This document shows, piece after piece, positions 25,714 to 34,369 of a stretch of DNA of 64,000 nucleotides; positions within the stretch are counted from its first letter, which is position 1, and each line of letters begins with the position of its first letter. This stretch comes from Luteococcus sp048595755 (GTDB lineage Bacteria > Actinomycetota > Actinomycetes > Propionibacteriales > Propionibacteriaceae): contig NZ_CP184360.1 of the NCBI RefSeq assembly GCF_048595755.1, forward strand, positions 496,001 to 560,000, given 5' to 3'. The position numbers and the translations under genes are program-made. The notes under the pieces were generated by a model that was not told the DNA's origin, did no database searches, and worked only from the letters and a program-made list of their open reading frames with translations.

Positions 25714-27744
25714 ATGGCAGCCGCGAAGCGACGCACCGGCATCCTCCACTCGTTGGAGCGGGTGCTGGGGCTCGTGCTCGGCGTCGGGTTGCTGCTGGCG
25801 GGCTTCGTGGTGGTGAAGGCACCCTGGGTCACGCCATGGACCGCAGACCAACTGGACCATTTGGACATCACCTACACGGTGCGGCCGGATGGCTCGGTGC
25901 AGGTACGAGAAGAACTCACCTTGCGCTTCGGCCCTCGTTCGGGCAGGCATGGCCCCACCCGTGACATCCGGGTGCGGGAACCGCTCGACCGCAGCCGGGA
26001 CATCGCCTGGCCGATCTCCGAAGTGAACGCCCACTCCCCTTCGGGGCATCCCGCAGACGTCCAGCGCACGACGGCCACCAGCACCGACGGGCGTACGGAG
26101 GTGGAATGGATCCGGCTGGGCACGGAAGACCAGACCGTCCGTGACGCAACGGCGCGCTACGTGCTGGAGTACGAACAAGAGGGCCTCGTGCGCCCCTCCA
26201 CCGACGGCGACGTGGAGTTCAGCATCAATGCGGGCGGCCCGCGGATGTGGGCCAGCAACGTCACCACCCACATCATCACCCCCGAACCGCCCAAGGAATC
26301 GGGCTGTTGGCTTCGCTTCGGCAACTGCACCGAGGCACGCGTCGAGGGCACTGCGGCCATCGCGCGGGTGGACCGCTTGCGTGCCGGACAGGAACTCACC
26401 GTGGCCGCCCGTCTGGAAGCGGGCACCGTGGAGACCAACCAACACACCTTCCCCACCGAGGCCCTGCTCGTGCAGCGATACCTGGGCACCTGGTGGATGT
26501 GGTTGGTCGCTGCCGCCATCTTCGGCGCGCTCGGCTGGTTGGTCGGATTCCTCGGTGCACCTCGCAGCCCGGGCGACGACCGCTACCGGGGCTTGGCTCC
26601 CGGCACCCTTCCCGGCGGCCAGGATGCCGCCGTCGGGCCGGATGACCACCCCGAGATCCCGGTCGCCTTCACTCCGCCGACGCTGTCACTGGCCGAGGCG
26701 GGCTTTCTGCTGGATGGCCGGCCGCTACCCCGCCACTTGGCGGCAACTCTCGTCGGTCTGGCCTGTGACAAGGCCATTGAGCTGCTGCCTGGGCACAACG
26801 ACCAGCCCGCCAGCATGCGCGCACTGCGTCAGACCCACCTCAATGACGGGCCTTCCACCAAGGCCTTCAAGGCCGCCTTCGCCGGCACCGACCACGTGGC
26901 CGTGGACGACGACCGGATGGTGATGGCCTTCGCCTCCATGGCCGACCACGTCGAGGAGCAGGCCACGAGGCAGGGCTGGGTGCACCCGTCGCAGGGACGG
27001 TGGACTGGCTACCGCGAGGCCGCCCAGAAGCGCCTGGAGGACGCACCCGCCACCGACACCGGTGACGCCCCTGCCGTGGAAGACGACGCCGCCGCGGAGA
27101 CCTCCGACGCATCCGGGCAACGCTCCCCCTGGGGACACGTCCTGGTCTGGGCCATTGTCGGCTTCGTGGCGACGCTGATCATCGTGGTGGCAGGCCAGAT
27201 GGTTCCCGCGCTGGCCTTCGCGCCCCTGCTGGTGCCCTTCCTGACCGTTCCCAAGGGGCAGAACTTCGCGGTGCGCCGTCAACCCCGTCGTCGCACGGCC
27301 AAGGGCCGGGCCCTGACAGACCAGGTCGAAGGTTTCCGCACCTACCTGAGAACCGCCGAGGCGAGCCAGTTGCGCTTCCAGGAGGGTGAGGACATCTACA
27401 CCGGGTACCTTCCGTGGGCCGTGCTCTTCGGCTGCGCCGAGCGCTGGGCCCGGGTCTGTCAGCAGGCCATCGGCGACGAGCTGCTCCCCGCCCCGCAGGT
27501 GGATCTTGCCGCAGCCGACCAGGTCATCGCCTGGGTCGCCAGCGGAACCGACATCGACCGCGGATTCACGCGCAGCTTCACCGATCTTCACGTGGACCGC
27601 GATTGGACTCCGCCCACTCCCACCAGCGGCCCCGCGTCGTGGTTCAGCGGTGACGGCGGTTCCAGTTCCGGAAGCTCCAGCAGTTGGAGCAGCGGTGGCG
27701 GGGCGGGCAGCGGCGGCTCGGGGGGCTCCTACGGCAGCTGGTGA
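25714..27744 (+). CDS. DUF2207-family membrane protein
   Basis: 676 aa. N-terminal transmembrane helix (VLGLVLGVGLLLAGFVVV), then an extracytoplasmic domain (about 40-250) with the DUF2207 pattern LDITYTVRPDGSVQVREELTLRF. A second helix at about 260-280, a cytoplasmic stretch, two more helices at about 475-515, and a C-terminal tail of Gly/Ser repeats ending GGSYGSW follow. Function unknown in the family. ATG 25714 is chosen over a GTG at 25693 because AACAAT sits 6 nt before it, resembling the local leaderless promoters. Confidence 0.8.
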   Translation: MAAAKRRTGILHSLERVLGLVLGVGLLLAGFVVVKAPWVTPWTADQLDHLDITYTVRPDGSVQVREELTLRFGPRSGRHGPTRDIRVREPLDRSRDIAWPISEVNAHSPSGHPADVQRTTATSTDGRTEVEWIRLGTEDQTVRDATARYVLEYEQEGLVRPSTDGDVEFSINAGGPRMWASNVTTHIITPEPPKESGCWLRFGNCTEARVEGTAAIARVDRLRAGQELTVAARLEAGTVETNQHTFPTEALLVQRYLGTWWMWLVAAAIFGALGWLVGFLGAPRSPGDDRYRGLAPGTLPGGQDAAVGPDDHPEIPVAFTPPTLSLAEAGFLLDGRPLPRHLAATLVGLACDKAIELLPGHNDQPASMRALRQTHLNDGPSTKAFKAAFAGTDHVAVDDDRMVMAFASMADHVEEQATRQGWVHPSQGRWTGYREAAQKRLEDAPATDTGDAPAVEDDAAAETSDASGQRSPWGHVLVWAIVGFVATLIIVVAGQMVPALAFAPLLVPFLTVPKGQNFAVRRQPRRRTAKGRALTDQVEGFRTYLRTAEASQLRFQEGEDIYTGYLPWAVLFGCAERWARVCQQAIGDELLPAPQVDLAAADQVIAWVASGTDIDRGFTRSFTDLHVDRDWTPPTPTSGPASWFSGDGGSSSGSSSSWSSGGGAGSGGSGGSYGSW

Positions 27745-27756
27745 GCCACAGGCTTG

Positions 27757-27778
27757 CCGGGCCCCGGCCCCGGCCCGG
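27757..27778 (+). terminator. Possible terminator after the DUF2207 gene
   Basis: CCGGGCC and GGCCCGG arms around a C/G-rich loop; no U-tract. Confidence 0.3.
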
Positions 27779-27828
27779 AGAGTTCCCTGAGTCCGGGCCG
27801 GAAGCCGGCGTCTGGCACGGACCTTGCC

Positions 27829-27834
27829 TAGAGT
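27829..27834 (+). promoter_or_regulatory. Leaderless -10 box (TAGAGT)
   Basis: Ends 6 nt before the ATG at 27841. Confidence 0.5.
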
Positions 27835-27840
27835 CGAGCC

Positions 27841-28470
27841 ATGAGCACCCCGTCACCTGAGATCCGCTGCTCCGACGCAGACCGAAACCTCGTCGCCGAT
27901 GTCCTGAACACGGCCTACGGCGATGGTCGGATCACGCGTGAGGAACACGCCGAGCGCCTCGACGCGTGCTGGTCGGCTCGCACCTTCGGCGACCTCACTC
28001 CGCTCACCGATGACCTGATGCCTGCCCCCGACCAGATGCTGCCGGTGGCCCGCGCCGACCGATCCGGGGTCGTCGTCGACCCTGCGGGGGCCGGTGACCA
28101 GCCCGACAATCTGGTGGGGATCTTGAGCACCGCGCGCCGGGAGGGCAGCTGGCGCCTGCACCGTCGCACCACTGGTCTGGTGGTCATGGGTGACGCCAGG
28201 TTCGATCTCACCGACGCCACCTTCGATGCCCAGGAGTGCATCATCAACCTGCCGGTCATTCTGGGCGACATCAAGATCAAGGTGCCCGCCGGTGTCAACG
28301 TGCGCGACGAGACCACCTGCATCATCGGTGAGGTGAAGATGAAGGGCATGACCCCCACCCCGCCCGGCGCGCCCACGGTCGTGCTGCGCGGGCTGGTGCT
28401 GATGGCCGACATCAAGGTGATGGGCCCTGAATACCAAGGCTTGGGCCAGCGTCTGGGTCTGCAGCGCTGA
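27841..28470 (+). CDS. DUF1707 protein with LiaF-like C-terminal domain
   Basis: 209 aa, soluble. N-terminal DUF1707 (IRCSDADRNLVADVLNTAYGDGRI, then TREEHAERLDACWSARTFGDL) is an actinobacterial module thought to sense or adapt at the membrane. The C-terminal part (about 115-205, with LGDIKIKVPAGVNV and GEVKMKG) resembles the cell-wall-active antibiotic response domain of LiaF. This is family knowledge; the stimulus is unknown. It is followed by PH-domain membrane proteins, suggesting an envelope-stress block. Confidence 0.8.
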   Translation: MSTPSPEIRCSDADRNLVADVLNTAYGDGRITREEHAERLDACWSARTFGDLTPLTDDLMPAPDQMLPVARADRSGVVVDPAGAGDQPDNLVGILSTARREGSWRLHRRTTGLVVMGDARFDLTDATFDAQECIINLPVILGDIKIKVPAGVNVRDETTCIIGEVKMKGMTPTPPGAPTVVLRGLVLMADIKVMGPEYQGLGQRLGLQR

Positions 28471-28530
28471 CCCCTACCATCGGCTGCCCGGAGCAGCCAC
28501 CCGGCGCAAGACATCGCTCCAAGCCACCCC

Positions 28531-28536
28531 TAGATT
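28531..28536 (+). promoter_or_regulatory. Leaderless -10 box (TAGATT)
   Basis: Ends 6 nt before the GTG at 28543. Confidence 0.5.
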
Positions 28537-28542
28537 GGTGAC

Positions 28543-29028
28543 GTGGACACCTTCGACGCCCCCGTGGACAGCTGGAAGCCGCTCTCACCCCGGTACCTGC
28601 AGATGAAACGGTTGATGATCTTGATCATCTGGCCGCTGCTTCTGCTGCCCTGCTGCGTGGCACTGGGATGGTTCCACCACTGGTGGTCGGGTGCTGCCCT
28701 TGCACTGCTGTGCCTGGGGTGGATTGCCTACCGCTGGCATCGGATGGGGCGTGTCTACCGCATCTGGGGTTATGCGGAGCGCGACACGGACCTGTACATC
28801 CGGGAGGGGCTGATGTGGCGTCGCCTCACCGTGGTGCCCTACGGCCGCATGCAGGTGGTCACGGTGAACTCCGGCCCCATCGAACGCAGGTACGGGTTGG
28901 CCACCGTCACCCTTCAGACCGCCTCCGCCGGCACCGATGCCACGATTCCGGGCTTGCCGCAGGCCGAGGCAGACTCCTTGCGTGAGCGGTTGAGTGAACT
29001 CGGCGAGCAACAGGCGGTCGGCCTGTGA
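28543..29028 (+). CDS. Bacterial PH-domain membrane protein (YdbS-like)
   Basis: 161 aa from a GTG. Two adjacent transmembrane segments (about 26-45 and 47-63) are followed by a single bPH2 domain: YAERDTDLYIREGLMWRRLTVVPYGRMQVV, with the typical R-YGLATVTLQTASAGTDA ending. Homologous YdbS/YdbT pairs occur in Bacillus, where they are linked to antimicrobial resistance. Its stop overlaps the next gene's GTG by 4 nt, so the two proteins are translationally coupled and probably form a complex. Confidence 0.85.
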   Translation: MDTFDAPVDSWKPLSPRYLQMKRLMILIIWPLLLLPCCVALGWFHHWWSGAALALLCLGWIAYRWHRMGRVYRIWGYAERDTDLYIREGLMWRRLTVVPYGRMQVVTVNSGPIERRYGLATVTLQTASAGTDATIPGLPQAEADSLRERLSELGEQQAVGL

Positions 29029-30737
29029 GCGAGCCTCGACGAGCACTGCCCGAGCAGACACCTCCGTTCGATGGATATGTCGACAAAGAGGTGCCCCCTG
29101 GCCGCCTGGCATCAGACGCATCCACCCCGGAGGCCTCGACGGATCGCGCGGCGGTGGATCCCGTCACACTGCAGCCTCCCGCAGCGGGCGCTCCCGACCC
29201 CGTCGAGGAGACGCCGGCGGCCCCTGCGGCCACGGCTCCCCTGATGGAACGTCCCCACCCGGCGACCCCCATCATCAAGGGCTGGATGGCCCTGGTGGGT
29301 CTCATCGTCGTGGTGGGACAGGACGTGCTCCAAGGCCTGGGGCGCAGGGGCGGGGATCCCATCGGCTTGCGGGATCTGGGGCTCTTCGGCGGCCTGCTCG
29401 GCCTGTACGTGGTGGTCACCGCGATCTTCGGTTACTTCAGTTGGCGGTTCACGCGCTTCGTCGTCGATGACCACCAGGTGCGCATCGAGCACAACTTCAT
29501 CCAACACAATTCCGACAAGGTCCCCTTCACCAAGATCCAGTCGGTCGACGTCGTGCAGCCCTTCGCAGCGCGGCTGCTCGGTCTGGCCCAGTTGCGCATC
29601 GACGTGGGAGCCGGCGCCGGCAAGACGATCGAGTACCTGAACCGTGACCGCGCCTACCAGATGCGCGACTACCTGGTGGCCCGCGCCCACGGCCGGCAGG
29701 TGACCGTGGCCGAGTCCGCCGCAGGGCGCGCCACGGCCGACGTGATGCACGACCTGGCCGCCGACGAACACGTCCTGGTGACCGTCCCATCACAGCGCCT
29801 GGTGCTGGCGACGCTGCTCTCATCGAGCTTCCTGATCACTTTGATCTTGAGCTTGGCGGGCATCGCCGGCATCGCCTGGTTTGAGAACTTCGGCGCCCTT
29901 GTTGGCGTGATTCCCCTTGTCACAGGCTTGATCAGCATGATCGGCAGAGACGTGATCAAGCAGTGGAACTACTCCTTGGTGCGCTCCGGCCAAGCCCTCA
30001 AGGTCACCCGCGGCATGACCAGTCTGGTCAGCCAGACGCTGCCCACCAACCGCATCCAGGGCCTCCAGATCACCCAGCACCAGCTGTGGCGCCCCTTCGG
30101 GTTGTACCGGGTCCGCATGGACGTCCTCGGTTACGGATCCGAGGACGCCGAGGATGGCGCCAGCGACATCCTGCTCCCGGCGGGCAGCTGGCAGGAGGTG
30201 GAGCTGGCGATCGACGCGGTCTGGCCCGGCTTCCGGCTCTCCGACGTGGAGCTGACTGGCGTCGATCGCAAGGTGCGGCGGATCCATCCCTTCATCTGGA
30301 AGAGCTACCGCTGGGGACGGACCGACGACGTGATCGTCGGGTGCAATGGCGGCTTTGTCCATGAGACAAAGATCGTTCATCACGCGCGAGCGCAGTCTGT
30401 TCACCTGAAGCAGGGGCCGCTGCAGCGCAGGCTTGGTCTGGCCGATGTGCAGGTGGACACCACTGCGGGCATCCTCAGCACCTGCATCCTGTACGAGCTC
30501 GATCAGGGCTTGGCGCGCCGTCTGGTGCTGGAGGAGATGGAGCTGTGCCGTGAGGCTCGCCGCCGCGATGCGCAACGGCAGGCTCTCGACGCCCTGCCCA
30601 CGCCCCAGGCGCCGATCCCCACCGGAGCCTGGCCACCGCCGGCACCCGCCACCGATGAGGGCGCCGCGTCCCATCCCGTGGCTGCCGAGATTGCTCCGGA
30701 GCAGGACGCCTTCTGGGCACCGCCGCGGGCCGACTGA
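29025..30737 (+). CDS. Bacterial PH-domain membrane protein (YdbT-like)
   Basis: 570 aa. A disordered acidic/Pro-rich N-terminus of about 80 residues precedes transmembrane helices at about 86-106, 115-135, 260-285 and 290-310. Three bPH2 domains lie between and after them; hallmark strings are DKVPFTKIQSVDVVQPFAAR, TNRIQGLQITQHQLWRPFGL and HARAQSVHLKQGPLQRRLGL. The C-terminal 50 residues are Pro/Ala-rich. It works with the single-domain partner encoded upstream. The internal PH repeats suggest a membrane scaffold. Function is inferred only by family. Confidence 0.87.
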   Translation: MSEPRRALPEQTPPFDGYVDKEVPPGRLASDASTPEASTDRAAVDPVTLQPPAAGAPDPVEETPAAPAATAPLMERPHPATPIIKGWMALVGLIVVVGQDVLQGLGRRGGDPIGLRDLGLFGGLLGLYVVVTAIFGYFSWRFTRFVVDDHQVRIEHNFIQHNSDKVPFTKIQSVDVVQPFAARLLGLAQLRIDVGAGAGKTIEYLNRDRAYQMRDYLVARAHGRQVTVAESAAGRATADVMHDLAADEHVLVTVPSQRLVLATLLSSSFLITLILSLAGIAGIAWFENFGALVGVIPLVTGLISMIGRDVIKQWNYSLVRSGQALKVTRGMTSLVSQTLPTNRIQGLQITQHQLWRPFGLYRVRMDVLGYGSEDAEDGASDILLPAGSWQEVELAIDAVWPGFRLSDVELTGVDRKVRRIHPFIWKSYRWGRTDDVIVGCNGGFVHETKIVHHARAQSVHLKQGPLQRRLGLADVQVDTTAGILSTCILYELDQGLARRLVLEEMELCREARRRDAQRQALDALPTPQAPIPTGAWPPPAPATDEGAASHPVAAEIAPEQDAFWAPPRAD

Positions 30738-30771
30738 GCCCAGACACTCCCCGAAGCCCCGGAGACGAACG

Positions 30772-30799
30772 CGGGCCGCATCCCGAAGGATGCGGCCCG
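30772..30799. terminator. Bidirectional terminator
   Basis: CGGGCCGCATCC and GGATGCGGCCCG around CGAA, between the convergent ydbT-like and fcl genes. Confidence 0.75.
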
Positions 30800-30815
30800 T
30801 GTCGTGGGTTCGGGA

Positions 30816-31787
30816 TCACTCCCGGATGTTGTCCTTGTTCTGGCGGAACCACTCGATGGTGTGCTCCAGACCCGAACGCAGATCGTACTGGGGCTGCCAA
30901 CCCTCACCCTTCAGCTTGCTCACGTCGAGCAGCTTCTGCGGGGTGCCATCGGGCTTGCTGGTGTCCCACTCCACCGTGCCGGTGTAGCCCACGATGTCAG
31001 CGATGGTCTCGGCCACCTCCTTGATGGTGGTGTCCGTGCCGGTGCCCACGTTGACCTGCTGCGGGCCGTCGTAGTGCTCCATCAAGTGCAGACAGGCCGA
31101 GGCCATGTCATCGACGTGCAGGAACTCACGACGCGGGCTGCCGGTACCCCAGTTGGTCACCACCTCGGTGCCGTTGGCCACGGCCTCGTCGTAGCGGCGG
31201 ATCAGGGCGGGCAGCACGTGGGAGCCCTTGGGCGAGAAGTTGTCGCCGGGGCCGTAGAGGTTGGTGGGCATGGCGCTGATCCAGTGCACACCGTGCTGAC
31301 GACGAGCGGCCTGCACCTGGAGGATGCCGGCGATCTTGGCGATCGCGTAGGCGTCGTTGGTCTCCTCCAGGTAGCCCGTCAGCAGGGCGTCCTCGGTGAT
31401 GGGCTGCTCGGCCAGCTTCGGGTAGATGCAGGAGCTGCCCAGGAAGAGCAGACGGTCGACGCCCTGCTCCAGCGCGGCGTCCATCACGTTCACCTGGATC
31501 TGCAGGTTCTGGCTGATGAAGTCGTACGGGTAGGTGTTGTTCGCCAAGATGCCGCCCACCTTGGCCGCGGCCAGGAAGACGTAGACGGGCTTGGTCTCGG
31601 CAAAGAAGTCGAAGACGGCCTTGCGGTCGGTCAGGTCCAGCTCCGCATGGGTGCGGGTGACGATGTTGGTGAAGCCCTCGTCCTGCAGCTTGCGCAGGAT
31701 CGCGCCGCCGACCAGGCCGCGGTGCCCCGCGACGTAGACGGTGGCGGAACGGTCCAGGGTGGTGGGTGTGTAGGTGGACTCGGTCAT
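30816..31787 (-). CDS. fcl: GDP-L-fucose synthase
   Basis: Epimerises and reduces GDP-4-keto-6-deoxymannose to GDP-L-fucose with NADPH. 323 aa, matching the family. Rossmann motif VAGHRGLVGGAI, then FLAAAKVGGI, SSCIYP, the catalytic YAIAK (Y-x3-K) and the substrate-binding NLYGPGDNF. The ATG at 31787 is chosen from GGGGGA placed 7 nt upstream; earlier in-frame starts fall in a terminator region. It lies directly downstream of gmd, separated by a hairpin, giving a two-step GDP-fucose pathway. Confidence 0.96.
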   Translation of the reverse strand: MTESTYTPTTLDRSATVYVAGHRGLVGGAILRKLQDEGFTNIVTRTHAELDLTDRKAVFDFFAETKPVYVFLAAAKVGGILANNTYPYDFISQNLQIQVNVMDAALEQGVDRLLFLGSSCIYPKLAEQPITEDALLTGYLEETNDAYAIAKIAGILQVQAARRQHGVHWISAMPTNLYGPGDNFSPKGSHVLPALIRRYDEAVANGTEVVTNWGTGSPRREFLHVDDMASACLHLMEHYDGPQQVNVGTGTDTTIKEVAETIADIVGYTGTVEWDTSKPDGTPQKLLDVSKLKGEGWQPQYDLRSGLEHTIEWFRQNKDNIRE

Positions 31788-31793
31788 GTGGTG

Positions 31794-31800
31794 ATCCCCC
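31794..31800 (-). promoter_or_regulatory. GGGGGAT leader element of fcl
   Basis: One of the recurrent GGGGGA elements found in leaders of the polysaccharide genes; here 6 nt before the ATG, so it may also bind ribosomes. Confidence 0.4.
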
Positions 31801-31826
31801 GTGGGTTGATGTAATCGACGAGAGGC

Positions 31827-31860
31827 GGGGCGGCGCTGGGTTTGTTCCCAGCGCCGCCCC
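31827..31860 (-). terminator. Strong hairpin between gmd and fcl
   Basis: GGGGCGGCGCTGGG pairs perfectly with CCCAGCGCCGCCCC around TTTGTT. It may reduce fcl transcription relative to gmd. Confidence 0.7.
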
Positions 31861-31869
31861 GTCATGCCG

Positions 31870-32922
31870 TCACTTCCAGGTCTTGAAGCCGGGCAGTGCC
31901 TCACCGGCACCGTTCACGGCCGCGTCGATCCACAGCTTGCCGCCGACCTCGACCTGCTTCATGTCGTTCTCGACCATGATCTTGGCCAGCTGCGGGGTGA
32001 GCACGCTGGCTTCCCAGCCCAGCTTCTCCTTGGCCTTGCTCGGGTCGCCGATCAGGGCGTCGACCTCGGTGGGGCGCAGGTAGCGCTCGTCGAACTCGAC
32101 GTACTTCTCCCACTCCAGGTCTGCCGCCTCGAAGGCGAACTTGAGGAAGTCACGCACGGTGTAGCCGACGCCGGTGGCCAGCACGAAGTCCTCGGGCTCG
32201 TCCACCTGCAGCATGCGCCACATGCCCTCGACGTACTCGGGCGCGTAACCCCAGTCGCGGATCGCGTCGATGTTGCCCATGTAGAGCTTGTCCTGCTTGC
32301 CGGCCTTGATGGCGGCCACGGCGCGGGTGATCTTGCGGGTCACGAAGGTCTCACCGCGACGGGGCGACTCGTGGTTGAACAGGATGCCGTTGACCGCGTG
32401 CAGGTTGTAGGCCTCGCGGTAGTTCTTGGTGATCCAGTAGGAGTACATCTTCGCGGCGCCGTAGGGCGAACGCGGGTACATCGGGGTGTCCTCGCCCTGC
32501 GGCGGCGGGGTGGCGCCGAACAGCTCCGAGGTGGAGGCCTGGTAGAAGCGCGGGCTGATTCCGGCCTGACGCACGGCCTCGAGCAGTCGCACGGTACCGA
32601 CGCCGGTGGTGTCGGCGGTGTGCTCGGGCTCGTCGAAGGAGACGCGCACATGGCTCTGGGCTGCCAGGTTGTACACCTCGTCGGGACGGATGTCGTCCAT
32701 CAGCGTCACCAGGCGCGCACCGTCGGAGAGGTCGCCGTAGTGGAGCGTGAGCTTCACGTCCTCCTCGTGCGGATCCTCGTAGAGGTGGTCGATGCGGTGG
32801 GTGTTGAAGGTGGACGCACGACGGATGAGACCGTGCACCTCGTAGCCCTTGCCGAGCAGCAGCTCGGCCAGGTAGGAACCGTCCTGCCCGGTGATGCCGG
32901 TGATGAATGCCTTCTTGGCCAT
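31870..32922 (-). CDS. gmd: GDP-mannose 4,6-dehydratase
   Basis: Converts GDP-D-mannose to GDP-4-keto-6-deoxymannose, the precursor of GDP-fucose and GDP-rhamnose. 350 aa. Rossmann motif ITGITGQDGSYLAE, RRASTFNTHRIDHLY, NLAAQSHVRVSFD, the active-site TSELFG with the catalytic YGAAK, and the family string FNHESPRRGETFVTRKI. The start follows the upstream glycosyltransferase stop by 3 nt, with GGAG inside that gene, so it is operonic. Confidence 0.97.
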   Translation of the reverse strand: MAKKAFITGITGQDGSYLAELLLGKGYEVHGLIRRASTFNTHRIDHLYEDPHEEDVKLTLHYGDLSDGARLVTLMDDIRPDEVYNLAAQSHVRVSFDEPEHTADTTGVGTVRLLEAVRQAGISPRFYQASTSELFGATPPPQGEDTPMYPRSPYGAAKMYSYWITKNYREAYNLHAVNGILFNHESPRRGETFVTRKITRAVAAIKAGKQDKLYMGNIDAIRDWGYAPEYVEGMWRMLQVDEPEDFVLATGVGYTVRDFLKFAFEAADLEWEKYVEFDERYLRPTEVDALIGDPSKAKEKLGWEASVLTPQLAKIMVENDMKQVEVGGKLWIDAAVNGAGEALPGFKTWK

Positions 32923-32925
32923 GGG

Positions 32926-34164
32926 TTACTCCATTTCCTTGGTGTTGACGCGAGAACGCACGGCCGACAGGCCGGCGAGCCAGGTGCTGACCCGCTGGAA
33001 TGCCGAATCCGCCGACAGGTGCTCCACCGCGAAGCGGCGAGCGCTGGCGCCGTACTGGCTGGCTCGGCTGACCGATCCCGCCATGTCCTCGACGGCGTCC
33101 AGCAGTGCTGCCGGATCGCCTGGTGTGATGATTGGGCCCGCCCCGGCAGCGCGCACCTCGTCGGAGGTGGCACTGTCGGGCTCGGTGGCTGCAACAACCG
33201 GCTTGCCCTGGATGAAATAGCTGGTGAGCTTGCTGGGGACCGCTGACTCACGAAGGCCGGGCTTCTCGTTGACGAGGAGCACATCGGCGCACTGCAGCAT
33301 GGCGGCGTACTCCGCATCGTCCAACGAGGGCACGAAGACCAGGTGGTCGATGCCCTTTCCGAGCTCCTCCAGCGCCTCGCGACGCGAGCCGTTGCCAACC
33401 AGGCCGAAGACGACCTTAGAGCCGCGCTGGTCGGCAAGCCGGGCAGCCTCGACGACGTTCTCCAGGTACTGCTTGGCGCCCATGTTGCCGGTGTGGATGG
33501 CCACCAGCGGGGCGTCACCGAAGTACTTGCGACGCACCGTCGTCGGATCCGCGGCCAGGTCGACGTTGATGTGGCTCCAGTTGCGGGAGACACACACGTC
33601 TTCGTCCTTCACCCCAAGGTCTGCGACCACGTGGCGACGGAAACGGTCGTGGATCACGAGCACGCCAGCGGAGGCCTTGAGGATGGTCGATTCCACCCGC
33701 CCAAGCACCTGACCCTTGACATTGCTGCCGCCGATCTCGCGTGCCCCATTGCTGTAGAGGTCCTGGACCCACACCGTGACCGGCATCCCGGTGAGTCGTC
33801 CCCGAAGAACCTGCAGTCCCGTGCTGATGAGGGCCGGGCTCACCGCGATGACCACGTCGGGCCTGTGCCAAGGGCTGAGTGCAGCGCCGAGGCCGAAGGT
33901 GAGCTCCTGGAGAATGCGGCTGAGCCCCATGCCGCCCGAACCAATGACGTGACGTACCCGACGCACATTGACGCCGTTGATGTTCTCCGTGCGGGTCAAC
34001 CCCGTGAAGTTGGTGTAGTTGCTCCACTGCGGGTAGTGCGGCACACCAGTGATGACATTCACTTGATGGCCTTGCTTGGCGAGCCCCTCCGCCATCGCAG
34101 TCGTATAGGGCGCGATGCCCGAGATCTCGGGCGCGTAGTTCACCCCGATGATCAAAATCTTCAT
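32926..34164 (-). CDS. GT4-family glycosyltransferase (WbuB-like)
   Basis: 412 aa from the ATG at 34164, preceded by AGGAG. GT-B fold: the N-terminal acceptor domain begins ILIIGVNYAPEISGIAPYTT. The middle has VWVQDLYSNGA and the C-terminal nucleotide-sugar site includes HTGNMGAKQYLENVVEA and LLVNEKPGLRESAVPSKLTSY. This resembles WbuB-like colanic or O-antigen transferases; a fucosyl or aminosugar donor is plausible but not shown. It is the gene before gmd in the minus-strand arm. Confidence 0.88.
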   Translation of the reverse strand: MKILIIGVNYAPEISGIAPYTTAMAEGLAKQGHQVNVITGVPHYPQWSNYTNFTGLTRTENINGVNVRRVRHVIGSGGMGLSRILQELTFGLGAALSPWHRPDVVIAVSPALISTGLQVLRGRLTGMPVTVWVQDLYSNGAREIGGSNVKGQVLGRVESTILKASAGVLVIHDRFRRHVVADLGVKDEDVCVSRNWSHINVDLAADPTTVRRKYFGDAPLVAIHTGNMGAKQYLENVVEAARLADQRGSKVVFGLVGNGSRREALEELGKGIDHLVFVPSLDDAEYAAMLQCADVLLVNEKPGLRESAVPSKLTSYFIQGKPVVAATEPDSATSDEVRAAGAGPIITPGDPAALLDAVEDMAGSVSRASQYGASARRFAVEHLSADSAFQRVSTWLAGLSAVRSRVNTKEME

Positions 34165-34212
34165 GCAGTCACTCCTATGGCATGGCACAACGCCACACCA
34201 TCCCCCGATGGT

Positions 34213-34244
34213 CTCGTGGATCACTGCGATGAGTGATCCACGAG
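34213..34244 (-). terminator. Terminator between glycosyltransferase genes
   Basis: CTCGTGGATCACT pairs perfectly with AGTGATCCACGAG around GCGATG, in the 205-bp gap. A further GGGGGA leader copy lies at about 34202-34207 on the minus strand, so a new transcript for the gene at 34164 probably starts here. Confidence 0.7.
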
Positions 34245-34369
34245 TGCGAAACTGCCTCCCCCGCAGGGGTGGTCAGCGAACGTAACGATACCGACAACTT
34301 CATGGCAGGGTTGGGCTTCCGGCGGCCTGATCACAGGAAGCACTCAGCCCCAATCCCTGCGGCGCGCGA

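Noticed and set aside
33343..34236. 297-codon plus-strand frame over the glycosyltransferase gene
   Set aside because: It is antisense to a clear GT4 gene and has no ribosome site or family resemblance.
34213..34244. Possible attachment or insertion palindrome
   Set aside because: A perfect 13-bp stem with a short loop just after a gene end is better explained as a terminator.
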